In this document: positions 8,019 through 14,186 of the stretch, piece by piece
Layout: each line of letters opens with the position of its first letter
Position numbering within the stretch: the first letter of the stretch is position 1
Assembly (NCBI GenBank): GCA_021786815.1
Contig: JAJYMR010000353.1
Span: 1 to 14,186 of the forward strand
Direction: 5' to 3'
Length of the DNA stretch: 14,186 nt
DNA from: Deltaproteobacteria bacterium
GTDB lineage: Bacteria > Desulfobacterota > Binatia > Binatales > Binataceae
Made by a program: the position numbers and the translations under genes
The notes under the pieces: generated by a model
Told to the model about the DNA's origin: nothing
Database searches by the model: none
What the model saw: only the letters and a program-made list of their open reading frames with translations

Positions 8019-9267
8019 CGTTCGCTCCTTTTGCTCGTGAGACGATTGCGGAAACCAGCCGGGAGACGACGCCTCCGGCGCTACCGTTCTTCTGGACCTC
8101 CATGGGACGCTCGACGAGCCGCTCCGCTATCTCCTCGAAGGTCTTTGCCACTGCCGAGTTCGGCGCGCTCTGCCAGATGTCCTTGCCCGACAGTTCGACG
8201 CGTTCGAACACGCGGTCGTCTCTTGGAATTTTCGCGAAGATCGGCCGCGAAAGAGCTTCCGAAACCTGCTCGGCGGAGATCGTGTAATTCGGCATGAAGC
8301 GGCTCATGATGAAGTCGGGCTTGATGCGCGGAAGGCCGAGGCGGTTGAAGACCTCGATGAAGCGGAACGCGCATCGCGAACCCGCGATCGACTGGTCGAG
8401 CAGGTAAAACAGCCGATCCGAGCGCTCCCAGGCGGCGACCACGTTGCCGCTCAGGCTGTTGCCGCAATCGACCAGCACGAAATCGAACATCTCGCGCATC
8501 ACGTCGAGCACCCGTTCCACGGTGCTCTCCGACACCATTTCACTCTGCTCGACATGTTTGGGCGCCGATATCACGTAGATTCCCGAGGGACTCTTGGTCA
8601 GGATGGCTTCGAGCTGGATCGAATCGATAACCTTATCGGAACCGGAAAGCGCCATGAGCGTGTTTTCGGACTCGACGTTGAGCATCACGCCCAGGGTCCC
8701 GGTCTGCAGGTCGAGATCGACCACCGCTACCCGACGCTCGAGTCGATAGCGCAGCGCGAGCGCGAGATTCATCGTGAAACTCGTCACGCCGACCCCGCCG
8801 GTAAGGCTCATCACCGATATGACGTTGCCGCCGCTCTGCTTCTCGACCCGCCTGCGCGATTCGCTCACCTTGAGCATCGCGCGCGTCGTGTCTCCAGCGT
8901 GCAGCGGCATGAACAGCGTCTCGTCCGCCCCCGCGCGAAGCGCCTGTTTTATGAGGTTAGGCGATTCCTCGGGCAGCAACGCGAACAGCACCGGACGTGG
9001 CTCGCCCTGGGAATACCGGACTAGCTGGTCGAGCCCGCCTCCAGCATCCCCGCCGAGCATCACCATCACGACGTCTGGAACTTCCTCGTACCTGCCGGCC
9101 CCGTTGGACCCCGGAGTCGCCGCCCTTGCGCTTTCCGTTACTTCGAGCTTCGGCTCGGCCAGTCCTTCAAGCACCGCTTTGACCTCCGCAGTCCGCTCGG
9201 ACCCATCGCCCAACAAAGCGACCTTGAGCGGTGTGGCACGAACCTCGTTTCTGGACAAAAGTGACAC
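8005..9267 (-). CDS. cpaE: Tad pilus localisation ATPase-like protein CpaE/TadZ, atypical P-loop
   Basis: CpaE/TadZ proteins are MinD/ParA-like factors that place the Tad machine, often at a pole. This one has 420 residues. The N-terminal part (about 14-135) resembles an atypical receiver domain. The second part is MinD-like: I-S-V-M-S-L-T-G-G-V-G-V-T-S (150-163) at the P-loop, V-D-L-D-L-Q-T-G (183-190) at the Walker A' position, and V-L-V-D-C-G at the Walker B strand. The P-loop has Thr at 156 and Val at 161, where the deviant Walker A consensus has two lysines, so ATP hydrolysis is uncertain. Atypical P-loops are known in TadZ proteins. The start is GTG, preceded by GAGAGGTGGGAA, 29 bases after cpaC; the 3' end overlaps cpaF. 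Confidence 0.9.
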   Translation of the reverse strand: MSLLSRNEVRATPLKVALLGDGSERTAEVKAVLEGLAEPKLEVTESARAATPGSNGAGRYEEVPDVVMVMLGGDAGGGLDQLVRYSQGEPRPVLFALLPEESPNLIKQALRAGADETLFMPLHAGDTTRAMLKVSESRRRVEKQSGGNVISVMSLTGGVGVTSFTMNLALALRYRLERRVAVVDLDLQTGTLGVMLNVESENTLMALSGSDKVIDSIQLEAILTKSPSGIYVISAPKHVEQSEMVSESTVERVLDVMREMFDFVLVDCGNSLSGNVVAAWERSDRLFYLLDQSIAGSRCAFRFIEVFNRLGLPRIKPDFIMSRFMPNYTISAEQVSEALSRPIFAKIPRDDRVFERVELSGKDIWQSAPNSAVAKTFEEIAERLVERPMEVQKNGSAGGVVSRLVSAIVSRAKGANDVAR

Positions 9268-9296
9268 TTCCCACCTCTCACCCGACCGTCTCGGTG

Positions 9297-11192
9297 TTAG
9301 AACCTGGGCCGACCGGGGTCGGGCCTGCTGAGCCGCGTGGTCTCAACCTCGCGATAGGTGAACGCCCTGCGGCTGCTCGGCTCGAACACTCCCGCGCCCT
9401 GCGGCAGCGGACGGACGATCTGCGGCGTCACCGCGATCACCAGGTCGGTTTTGGAGTCCGTCCACGCCGTGTTGCGGAACAGTCCGCTTATGTACGGGAT
9501 GTCGCCCAGATACGGCACCTTCTGGATGGTTTCGTTCTTCTGGTCCAGGATCAAACCCGCGATAATCAGCGTCTGCTGGTCTCTCAGCCGCACCATCGTC
9601 TCGGCGCGCCGCGTAACGAAGGCCGGCACCGTGAAGCCGAAGAGCTGCACGCCGTGGGTGTAGTCAGGCTGCGAGACCTCGGGTTTCACCAGCAGTTCGA
9701 CGTCGTTGACACCGACCACGGTCGGCACGAACACCACCGAGGTACCGTATTGCTTGAAAACGATCGAGGTGTTGAGCGCCTGGGCGACGACGATCGGTAT
9801 CTCGCCGCCGTCAAGGAACTTGGCCTGCTCGCCCGAGTTCGCGAGCAACTGCGGCTGGGCAAGGATGCGCGCAAGGTTGTGGCTCTCCAGGTACTGGAAC
9901 AGGCTCTGGGTCTGGACGTTGGAGTTCTGCGCCGCAAGTCCGTAGGTCAGGGTCGGCGAGAGCAGGAGCGGAATGATGCTGCCGCCTGCGGGCAGGATTG
10001 CGCCGCTGGTGGTGGTTTGCGGCGTAGTGGTACCTGGAAAGCCAAATCCTCCGGTGCTGCCGCCGAGCTGGATCTGCTGGCTATACGGAGTCGCCACCGC
10101 GCCGGGCATCCCGACTAGCGACACGCCGTAGTTGGAGAGCGCGGCCGACAGGTTCATGCCCTGGTTCTCGAGATTGTTCAGGTCGAGTTCCGCCACGATC
10201 GTGTTGAGCATCACCTGCTGCTTGCCGCTCGGGTCGATCCGCACCTGGCGCTCCTCGTATTCCCCCTGCCCGGTCCACACGGCGAGCGTGGTGAAACCCG
10301 GCTTGTGCGCGATCAGGTTGAGTTGGTACGGGTTGATGACCTGCACATCGGCGACCTTGGTATCGGCGATCGAGACGCGATGGAGCCGATGCACGAAGTC
10401 GATGATCTGCGAGCTTCCGGACGCGAGATTGATTCCATCAGCGGGCAGGTAGTGCCTGCCACCCGAAGTCGCCACCCCCTCGGTCGAATAGGGCCGACCC
10501 GAGGCGACCAGCGACGGATCGGTCTTGTACTTAACGGGCTGGATTGTCTGACTCGGCAGCGAAGGCGTGGCGCCGCCCATCGAGCCGTTAGACGCAGGAA
10601 CCGTCGCCGTGGCGCCGGCGCCGGAAGGTCCGCTTGCGGCAGAGGCGGCTTCAACGGCGGAAGTTCCGCCCGCAAAGGCCATCGCGGCCGAGGGATTCGA
10701 CGCCGCAGCAGCCGTCTTGGCGGCCCCGGCTGGGGCAGTTCCCTTTGCAATCGGACCGGTGCCGGAATCGAGCGGAAGCGCCGGCGACGAGGCCGCCACA
10801 GCGCCCGTGCTCGACATTGCCGGCGGAGCCTCGCCTGGCTTGAGCGGATTTGCAGCGTCGCGGATTGCGTGGACGCTGACGTCGTAGGTCACTTTCTTGC
10901 CGTCAGCCTGCTCCACCGATATCCGCCATTCGCCGGTCTCGGCGCCGAGCAGGACGAGCTTACCCGGCTCCTCGGCGTGAACCACCAACGCGTGAGGATT
11001 CTTGACTATGCTTATGGCGGGCGTCCCCGACGGGTTGAGGTTGTCGATGGTCGTACTCTCACCCGCATTGAGCGAGAGCGCCTCGACCTTCGCATCGCCC
11101 GAAGCCGCGACCGCGCGCGCAGGCAGGATGAGCAGCCCCAGGATGACGAACGCTCGGGCAAGCCTTCCCCACAGATTTCGCGTGATATTCAT
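9297..11192 (-). CDS. cpaC: Tad outer-membrane secretin CpaC/RcpA with two N-terminal pilus domains
   Basis: This protein forms the outer-membrane channel for the Flp pilus. It has 631 residues, longer than common CpaC proteins (about 450-550). A signal peptide (hydrophobic 14-24, likely cut after A-V-A-A near 30) is followed by a first pilus-formation N-terminal type domain (about 36-108), a low-complexity Ala/Ser/Gly/Pro linker (about 115-245), then a second similar domain (about 253-320; I-N-L-A-S-G-S-S-Q-I-I-D, followed by V-I-N-P and the H-K-P-G-F-T-T-L stretch). The secretin core runs from about 327 to 593, ending with the conserved L-I-I-A-G-L-I-L-D and V-P-Y-L-G-D-I-P-Y-I-S-G-L-F (559-572) signature. 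GGTGAGGAGCC precedes the ATG, 11 bases after cpaB. Assignment is firm; the duplicated N-domain is my reading by eye. Confidence 0.95.
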   Translation of the reverse strand: MNITRNLWGRLARAFVILGLLILPARAVAASGDAKVEALSLNAGESTTIDNLNPSGTPAISIVKNPHALVVHAEEPGKLVLLGAETGEWRISVEQADGKKVTYDVSVHAIRDAANPLKPGEAPPAMSSTGAVAASSPALPLDSGTGPIAKGTAPAGAAKTAAAASNPSAAMAFAGGTSAVEAASAASGPSGAGATATVPASNGSMGGATPSLPSQTIQPVKYKTDPSLVASGRPYSTEGVATSGGRHYLPADGINLASGSSQIIDFVHRLHRVSIADTKVADVQVINPYQLNLIAHKPGFTTLAVWTGQGEYEERQVRIDPSGKQQVMLNTIVAELDLNNLENQGMNLSAALSNYGVSLVGMPGAVATPYSQQIQLGGSTGGFGFPGTTTPQTTTSGAILPAGGSIIPLLLSPTLTYGLAAQNSNVQTQSLFQYLESHNLARILAQPQLLANSGEQAKFLDGGEIPIVVAQALNTSIVFKQYGTSVVFVPTVVGVNDVELLVKPEVSQPDYTHGVQLFGFTVPAFVTRRAETMVRLRDQQTLIIAGLILDQKNETIQKVPYLGDIPYISGLFRNTAWTDSKTDLVIAVTPQIVRPLPQGAGVFEPSSRRAFTYREVETTRLSRPDPGRPRF

Positions 11193-11203
11193 GGCTCCTC
11201 ACC

Positions 11204-12298
11204 TTACGGAATGTCGATCGTCCTGGGCGTGGGAACGTATCCAGCCTCGGACACCGGGCTAGCGGTTTTCTTCGGGCTGACTTGCGCCGGTTTTCCACTC
11301 CTCGACGCGTCGGCCACCCGCGTCACGTGTCCCTTCGAACTCCGATGCGCGGCGGCGAAGCGCAAAGGATGCATGCGGTGACGGCGCGAAACGGCCGAGG
11401 TATGGAGCGGCGGCGCGAAACCTTTCTCAATCGTGTTGGCGGCGGCGCTCTGGTCGATAAAGGACACCGATTTGGAGGTCTTGCCGTCGCGCATGATCTC
11501 CACCTGGAACGTCTTGAGCGGCTTGACCCGCATCAGCATCGCGCGCCGCGAAACCGCCTGCGAAGTGAGCGTCGGGAGCGCCGGCGAGAAAACCCCCAGC
11601 ATCTGGCGGACGTCCACGCCGTGCGTGAGCACGATCTTGTTGTCTTCGTAATTGCGCAGGGCGAGCCGAAGCTGTCCTTCCCGGCTTGCGAGCGCAAGGC
11701 GCTCCGCTTCCTCCGGCGTGACGAGCAGCGTCACCACCTTCACGACCTTCGGCTTGTCCTTGTCGCCCTCCATCTCCTGGGCAACCGCGAGGACCTCGAT
11801 ATCCTGAAGGACGACCTTGGAGAAGGGTTGCGCCAGGTTAGCCACGTTCTGGACCGCGACCAGAATGTCAACGCGCGCGCGCGGCATCACGAAGCCAGCG
11901 ATATCGCCGACCTCGTCCACCGGCACCGACATCGCGCGCATCCCGGGCGGAATCAGCAGAGGCATCACGCCCGCCGTCTTCTCTCCGACGAAAAGCTTGG
12001 CCGCGACGATCGGTTCATTCTTGACGAAGGCGCCTTTGACAAAGGAACCGACGACTGAAGCGGGATCGGTGTACGAACCGGCCGGTACGCTGTCGCGCGG
12101 CCATCGCGCCAGCTCGACCGACGAGGGGTCGATCTTGACTCCGAGCGGCAGGTCCTTGGAAGCAACCACGATATTGACGGTCTGCACCATCGCCTGGCGC
12201 ACCTCGGCCTCACGTTTCTTGAGCGCCGAGTAAACCACCAGCGCGGCAAACATCGCGGCGAACCCCGCGAGCAGGAAAAAGCCCAGCGGCCGTTTCAT
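11204..12298 (-). CDS. cpaB: Tad pilus assembly protein CpaB/RcpC with long basic C-terminal tail
   Basis: This is an inner-membrane-anchored periplasmic protein that works with the CpaC secretin. The ATG at 12298 is preceded by AAGGAGG at 6 bases and overlaps the TadE-like stop as ATGA; the six-codon-longer frame from 12316 has no ribosome site advantage. The 364 residues show a membrane helix (4-27), a SAF-type domain (about 41-104, A-S-K-D-L-P-L-G...), the conserved I-P-P-G-M-R-A-M-S-V-P-V-D-E-V (116-130) and G-F-V-M-P-R-A-R-V-D-I-L (135-146), L-L-V-T-P-E-E-A-E-R-L-A-L-A (191-204), and the terminal F-Q-V-E-I-M-R-D-G strand (264-272). Residues about 283-364 form a Ser/Pro/Arg/Lys/His-rich tail with no recognised fold, likely disordered and periplasmic. 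Confidence 0.93.
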   Translation of the reverse strand: MKRPLGFFLLAGFAAMFAALVVYSALKKREAEVRQAMVQTVNIVVASKDLPLGVKIDPSSVELARWPRDSVPAGSYTDPASVVGSFVKGAFVKNEPIVAAKLFVGEKTAGVMPLLIPPGMRAMSVPVDEVGDIAGFVMPRARVDILVAVQNVANLAQPFSKVVLQDIEVLAVAQEMEGDKDKPKVVKVVTLLVTPEEAERLALASREGQLRLALRNYEDNKIVLTHGVDVRQMLGVFSPALPTLTSQAVSRRAMLMRVKPLKTFQVEIMRDGKTSKSVSFIDQSAAANTIEKGFAPPLHTSAVSRRHRMHPLRFAAAHRSSKGHVTRVADASRSGKPAQVSPKKTASPVSEAGYVPTPRTIDIP

Positions 12299-12747
12299 GG
12301 CGCGCCTCCTTCGCAAAAAGCCGTCTGCGTTGACTGGACTGTCGTGGGAAATGTGATACCCAGAAAAAATGGTGTGGGTAGAAAAATCTTGCTGGCCAGA
12401 TTATATTGAACGGTTATCGTTACCGGGAACGAAAATGGGTTCGTGCTCGGACACGTAACCGGCATCGTAATACTAAGATCACCGCCGTTGTTGCTCATTA
12501 TGAGGGGCGAGGCAACCGATAGCATGTAGGTCTTTACGCCCGTGCCCAATGTGTAGGTTGGATTAACCGACGCGTAGCGCGCGCCGTCGTAGCTCAACTG
12601 CGTCACTGCAAGCGCGCAGTCGCCGATGACTGCATACTGTATTCCGACGACTAGAAGAACCAGCAAAACCGGCATAATCAGCGCCAGTTCGGTCATCGAC
12701 TGCCCGCGGGCGAACAGCCGCTTGCCGCGAGGACCGCGTCCGGCCAT
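12295..12747 (-). CDS. tadE: TadE-like pseudopilin
   Basis: This is a minor pilin-like component of the Tad system. From the ATG at 12747 (GGAGAG about 5 bases upstream) it has 150 residues. A basic leader ends in R-G15, then Q-S-M-T-E20-L21-A-L-I-M-P-V-L-L. The glycine with Glu at +5 is the prepilin-peptidase site of TadE/TadF pseudopilins, followed by one membrane helix (about 20-42) and a beta-rich periplasmic part with three cysteines (44, 99, 145). An upstream in-frame ATG at 12861 would add 38 residues with no family resemblance, but it overlaps the pilin-2 stop as ATGA, so coupled initiation there cannot be excluded. It overlaps cpaB by 4 bases. Confidence 0.85.
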   Translation of the reverse strand: MAGRGPRGKRLFARGQSMTELALIMPVLLVLLVVGIQYAVIGDCALAVTQLSYDGARYASVNPTYTLGTGVKTYMLSVASPLIMSNNGGDLSITMPVTCPSTNPFSFPVTITVQYNLASKIFLPTPFFLGITFPTTVQSTQTAFCEGGAP

Positions 12748-12857
12748 CACTTCTCTCCAAGGCACGCCTCGGGCAGTCAAAAACTCCCGGCAGCGCCGCG
12801 GCGAGTGGCCGCGAACACAGGCCGACGACGCTGACACTGCCGCGTTTAGCTCGGTCT

Positions 12858-13028
12858 TCATGCCGCCTGGATAAAGGTAACAACGGTCTGTATATATGCC
12901 GAGATTATGCCGCCGAACGTTCTGTAGGCGGCAAATGTCACCATCGCGACCCCGAGCACGACCAATACATATTCGCTCATCGTCTGACCGCGCGGCGTGC
13001 GGAATCGTTTAACAAGTTGGGAAAGCAA
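12858..13028 (-). CDS. flp2: Flp/Fap-type pilin 2 (56 residues)
   Basis: This is a small type IVc prepilin, easily overlooked because of its length. A basic leader of 14 residues ends T-P-R-G14, followed by Q-T-M-S-E19-Y20-V-L-V-V: the processed pilin would begin with Gln and carry Glu5-Tyr6, the Flp hallmark. The hydrophobic helix runs to about residue 33, with a second hydrophobic stretch (40-56) at the end and little polar tail. No ATG fits; the frame before M17 supports a TTG start at 13028, preceded by AAAGGAG at 10 bases. It follows pilin 1 after 92 bases that hold a stem-loop, and its stop overlaps an ATG (ATGA). It may be a minor or alternative subunit; that is inference. Confidence 0.82.
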   Translation of the reverse strand: MLSQLVKRFRTPRGQTMSEYVLVVLGVAMVTFAAYRTFGGIISAYIQTVVTFIQAA

Positions 13029-13063
13029 TTCCGTCAGGCTCCTTTACGGTGAGTATGTCCCGG

Positions 13064-13084
13064 CGGCGGCGTAACGCGCCGCCG
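13064..13084 (-). promoter_or_regulatory. GC-only intercistronic stem-loop between the two pilin genes
   Basis: An 8-bp perfect stem made only of G and C (13064-13071 with 13077-13084) closes a 5-base loop in the minus-strand transcript. No T-run follows, so it is not a standard terminator. Its position 36 bases after the stop of pilin 1 suits an element that protects the pilin-1 mRNA 3' end or lowers expression of the genes behind it. Role inferred from position. Confidence 0.6.
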
Positions 13085-13120
13085 AGACTTCCTCTTTCGC
13101 GATAGCTGAGGACCGTCGAG

Positions 13121-13294
13121 TTAGATATCGGTGTCGATGGCGCCCATCGCGGTGGAAATAGTGGTGCCGAGGGCGTGGTAGGCTATATACGCCACCACTG
13201 CGACACCGGCCAGGATCAGCGCGTACTCAGCCATCGTCTGACCCTTGCCGTATTCCCTGCATCGCACGTAAAGCCTGGTGAGAAGACCGCTCAT
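13121..13294 (-). CDS. flp1: Flp-type major pilin 1 (57 residues)
   Basis: This is the probable major subunit of the Flp pilus and the first gene of the operon. The ATG at 13294 has a near-perfect AGGAGG 7 bases upstream, stronger than most sites in the cluster. The leader ends G-K-G18; the mature part starts Q-T-M-A-E23-Y24-A-L-I-L-A-G-V-A-V-V. Gly-1, Glu5 and Tyr6 match the Flp signature for cleavage by a TadV/CpaA-type peptidase. One hydrophobic helix (25-44) is followed by a short polar end with two aspartates (54, 56). Length is typical for Flp pilins (50-80). With pilin 2 it shares Q-T-M-x-E-Y but little else beyond the helix. Confidence 0.92.
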   Translation of the reverse strand: MSGLLTRLYVRCREYGKGQTMAEYALILAGVAVVAYIAYHALGTTISTAMGAIDTDI

Positions 13295-13448
13295 TTCAGT
13301 TCCTCCTGATTTCTATTGCTATTGTGACTGCGCGAGGCTGCGCTGGGGCGCTGGCCTCTCACCTTGGATGCGTGAAACAGCAGGGAACAGTTGTGCCTTC
13401 GAATGGAACGAAAAGCTCAGTCAGACCGAATCACGCACCCAGGAACGC

Positions 13449-13482
13449 AAAAAAGCGCTCAATACCGGATGCTTTGCGCTTT
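13449..13482 (-). terminator. Likely terminator of the upstream regulator-like gene
   Basis: A perfect 7-bp inverted repeat (AAAGCGC / GCGCTTT, 13452-13458 with 13476-13482) has a 17-base loop and ends in six T on the minus strand (13454-13449). It lies 64 bases after the stop at 13546 and upstream of the Tad operon. The stem is short and half A-T, so efficiency is uncertain. From here to 13295 I see no clear sigma70 or sigma54 promoter, although the operon start must be near. Confidence 0.45.
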
Positions 13483-13503
13483 GGGGCAATCGAAAGTGAA
13501 GCT

Positions 13504-13553
13504 TCGGCGTCTTAACAGCACGCCGATTCGGCTAGGCGCCGTCGGTTAGCCGA
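13504..13553 (-). repeat. Two adjacent 7-bp dyads at the end of the regulator-like gene
   Basis: TCGGCGT (13504-13510) pairs with ACGCCGA (13520-13526) across 9 bases. TCGGCTA (13528-13534) pairs with TAGCCGA (13547-13553) across 12 bases and overlaps the stop codon. No strong T-run follows. They could be 3' mRNA hairpins or binding-site half-sites; the sequence does not decide. Confidence 0.4.
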
Positions 13554-14186
13554 GCTTCCAGAGGATTGGAGACCGCGGATCGGGCTTGTAGCTGCAAAAA
13601 GTGCCGGTTCTGATGGTGACCGAGAGATGGCGACCGAGCTCACCGTTGTGCTGGGCAATTTTCGTCAGCACGGATTTGATGGCTTTGGTCACGTTCAGGC
13701 GCGCGCGCTCAGCGGAAGAGGCGGCTCTGCGGTCGCGTCCGCCCAATCCGATGGCTCGGCTCAGCTCCTCGGTCAGGAAGTCGACTTCTTCCTCGATCCT
13801 GGCCGCACGATCGAGGTCACCTGCGTTCTTTGCCTGCTCGAATTCCTCGCGCAATTCGAAAAGCCGGCGCTTGTAGGCGGCCTTGGCTCGCTCGTCGAGG
13901 ATCGGCCCCGCGTCACCCAGGTCGGCCGCCGGAGTTTCATCGGCATCTTCCGTTATGCCTGAGATGGCGCCATCGGCGGGCAGCCTGTTCATGGCCGCGG
14001 CCAGGCTCGAGGAATGAACCTCGGTCGATGGGTGACCGAGGAGATAAGCCAGGCAATCCATGCCCTTGAGATGCTTCAGCCGGAAGACATGGCCCTCGTA
14101 GGAGATGGTCCAGTAGTCTCCGTCGCGGCGGAAGACGGCATGGTTTGCCAACCCGTTGGCGATCGCGCCACCCGCCGCGAAGGCGG
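13546..14186 (-). CDS. C-terminal fragment of a large regulator/ATPase-like protein (5' end outside window)
   Basis: The frame is open to the right edge, so the real start lies outside; the in-frame TTG at 14151 is not a credible start. About 213 residues are visible. Counting from that TTG codon as residue 1, the first part (H-A-V-F-R-R-D-G-D-Y-W-T-I onward, residues 4-55) resembles a small winged-helix-like module seen, to my recollection, at the C-terminus of big ATP-binding or AAA/cyclase-linked proteins of soil bacteria. A charged helical region (about 83-125; R-R-L-F-E-L-R-E-E-F-E) likely forms a coiled coil. R-A-I-G-L-G-G-R-D-R-R-A-A-S-S-A-E-R-A-R-x-N-V-T-K-A-I (131-157) and G-R-H-L-S-V-T-I-R-T-G-T-F-C-S-Y (177-192) are the conserved closing stretches. 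Function is not established. Its position before the Tad operon might suggest a regulator, but a probable terminator separates them. Confidence 0.7.
   Translation of the reverse strand, partial: AFAAGGAIANGLANHAVFRRDGDYWTISYEGHVFRLKHLKGMDCLAYLLGHPSTEVHSSSLAAAMNRLPADGAISGITEDADETPAADLGDAGPILDERAKAAYKRRLFELREEFEQAKNAGDLDRAARIEEEVDFLTEELSRAIGLGGRDRRAASSAERARLNVTKAIKSVLTKIAQHNGELGRHLSVTIRTGTFCSYKPDPRSPILWKLG

Noticed and set aside
13330..13420. Possible sigma54 promoter (GGCAC...TGC near the Tad operon start)
   Set aside because: GG and GC are separated by 14 bases instead of 10, so the element does not fit.
1..14186. CRISPR array, tRNA, rRNA, insertion sequence or attachment site
   Set aside because: I saw no regularly spaced repeats, cloverleaf with CCA-type end, transposase motif or terminal inverted repeats in the window.

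Overview
This is a GC-rich bacterial window in which every supported gene lies on the minus strand, so the genes read from right to left. Its core is one Tad (tight adherence) / Flp type IVc pilus cluster from about 13294 down to 3735. It is flanked on the right by the C-terminal part of an unrecognised large regulator-like protein, and on the left by three housekeeping or lipid genes. A secretin gene (cpaC type) implies a two-membrane (diderm) cell. A squalene-hopene cyclase gene implies hopanoid synthesis. These traits, with the base composition, suggest a free-living diderm such as a Desulfobacterota, Myxococcota, Binatota or Acidobacteriota relative. The sequence alone does not settle the taxon.

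Layout in transcription order. (1) 14186-13546: C-terminus of a protein that enters from outside the window. (2) 13545-13295: intergenic region with stem-loops and a likely terminator; no promoter could be named with confidence. (3) Tad operon: flp pilin 1 (13294-13121), a GC-rich stem-loop, flp pilin 2 (13028-12858), TadE-like pseudopilin (12747-12295), CpaB/RcpC (12298-11204), CpaC/RcpA secretin (11192-9297), CpaE/TadZ (9267-8005), CpaF/TadA ATPase (8018-6654), TadB (6651-5704), TadC (5701-4769) and a TadG-like protein (4718-3735). It closes with a strong rho-independent terminator at 3707-3665. (4) Inorganic pyrophosphatase (3593-3069) and glutathione reductase (2981-1629). (5) An AT-rich intergenic stretch with a candidate promoter. 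(6) Squalene-hopene cyclase from 1347, running off the left edge.

How the Tad genes work together: the two small Flp prepilins and the TadE pseudopilin carry the G^xxxxE cleavage signature of this system. CpaF is the hexameric motor ATPase acting on the inner-membrane platform TadB/TadC. CpaE/TadZ is the MinD-like localisation factor. CpaC with CpaB forms the outer-membrane channel, and the TadG-like protein is a membrane-anchored accessory or pseudopilin. Most junctions are short or overlap by 4-14 bases, which supports one transcript. No prepilin peptidase (TadV/CpaA), TadD or TadF is visible, so these must be encoded elsewhere or be absent.

Three genes are easily missed: the two pilins of under 60 codons, and the cyclase, which has no stop inside the window. 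I did not find a clearly new system. The unusual points are a secretin with two N-terminal pilus-type domains around a long Ala/Ser/Gly linker, a CpaE P-loop lacking both usual lysines, the pilin leader and hairpin arrangement, and the regulator fragment upstream.
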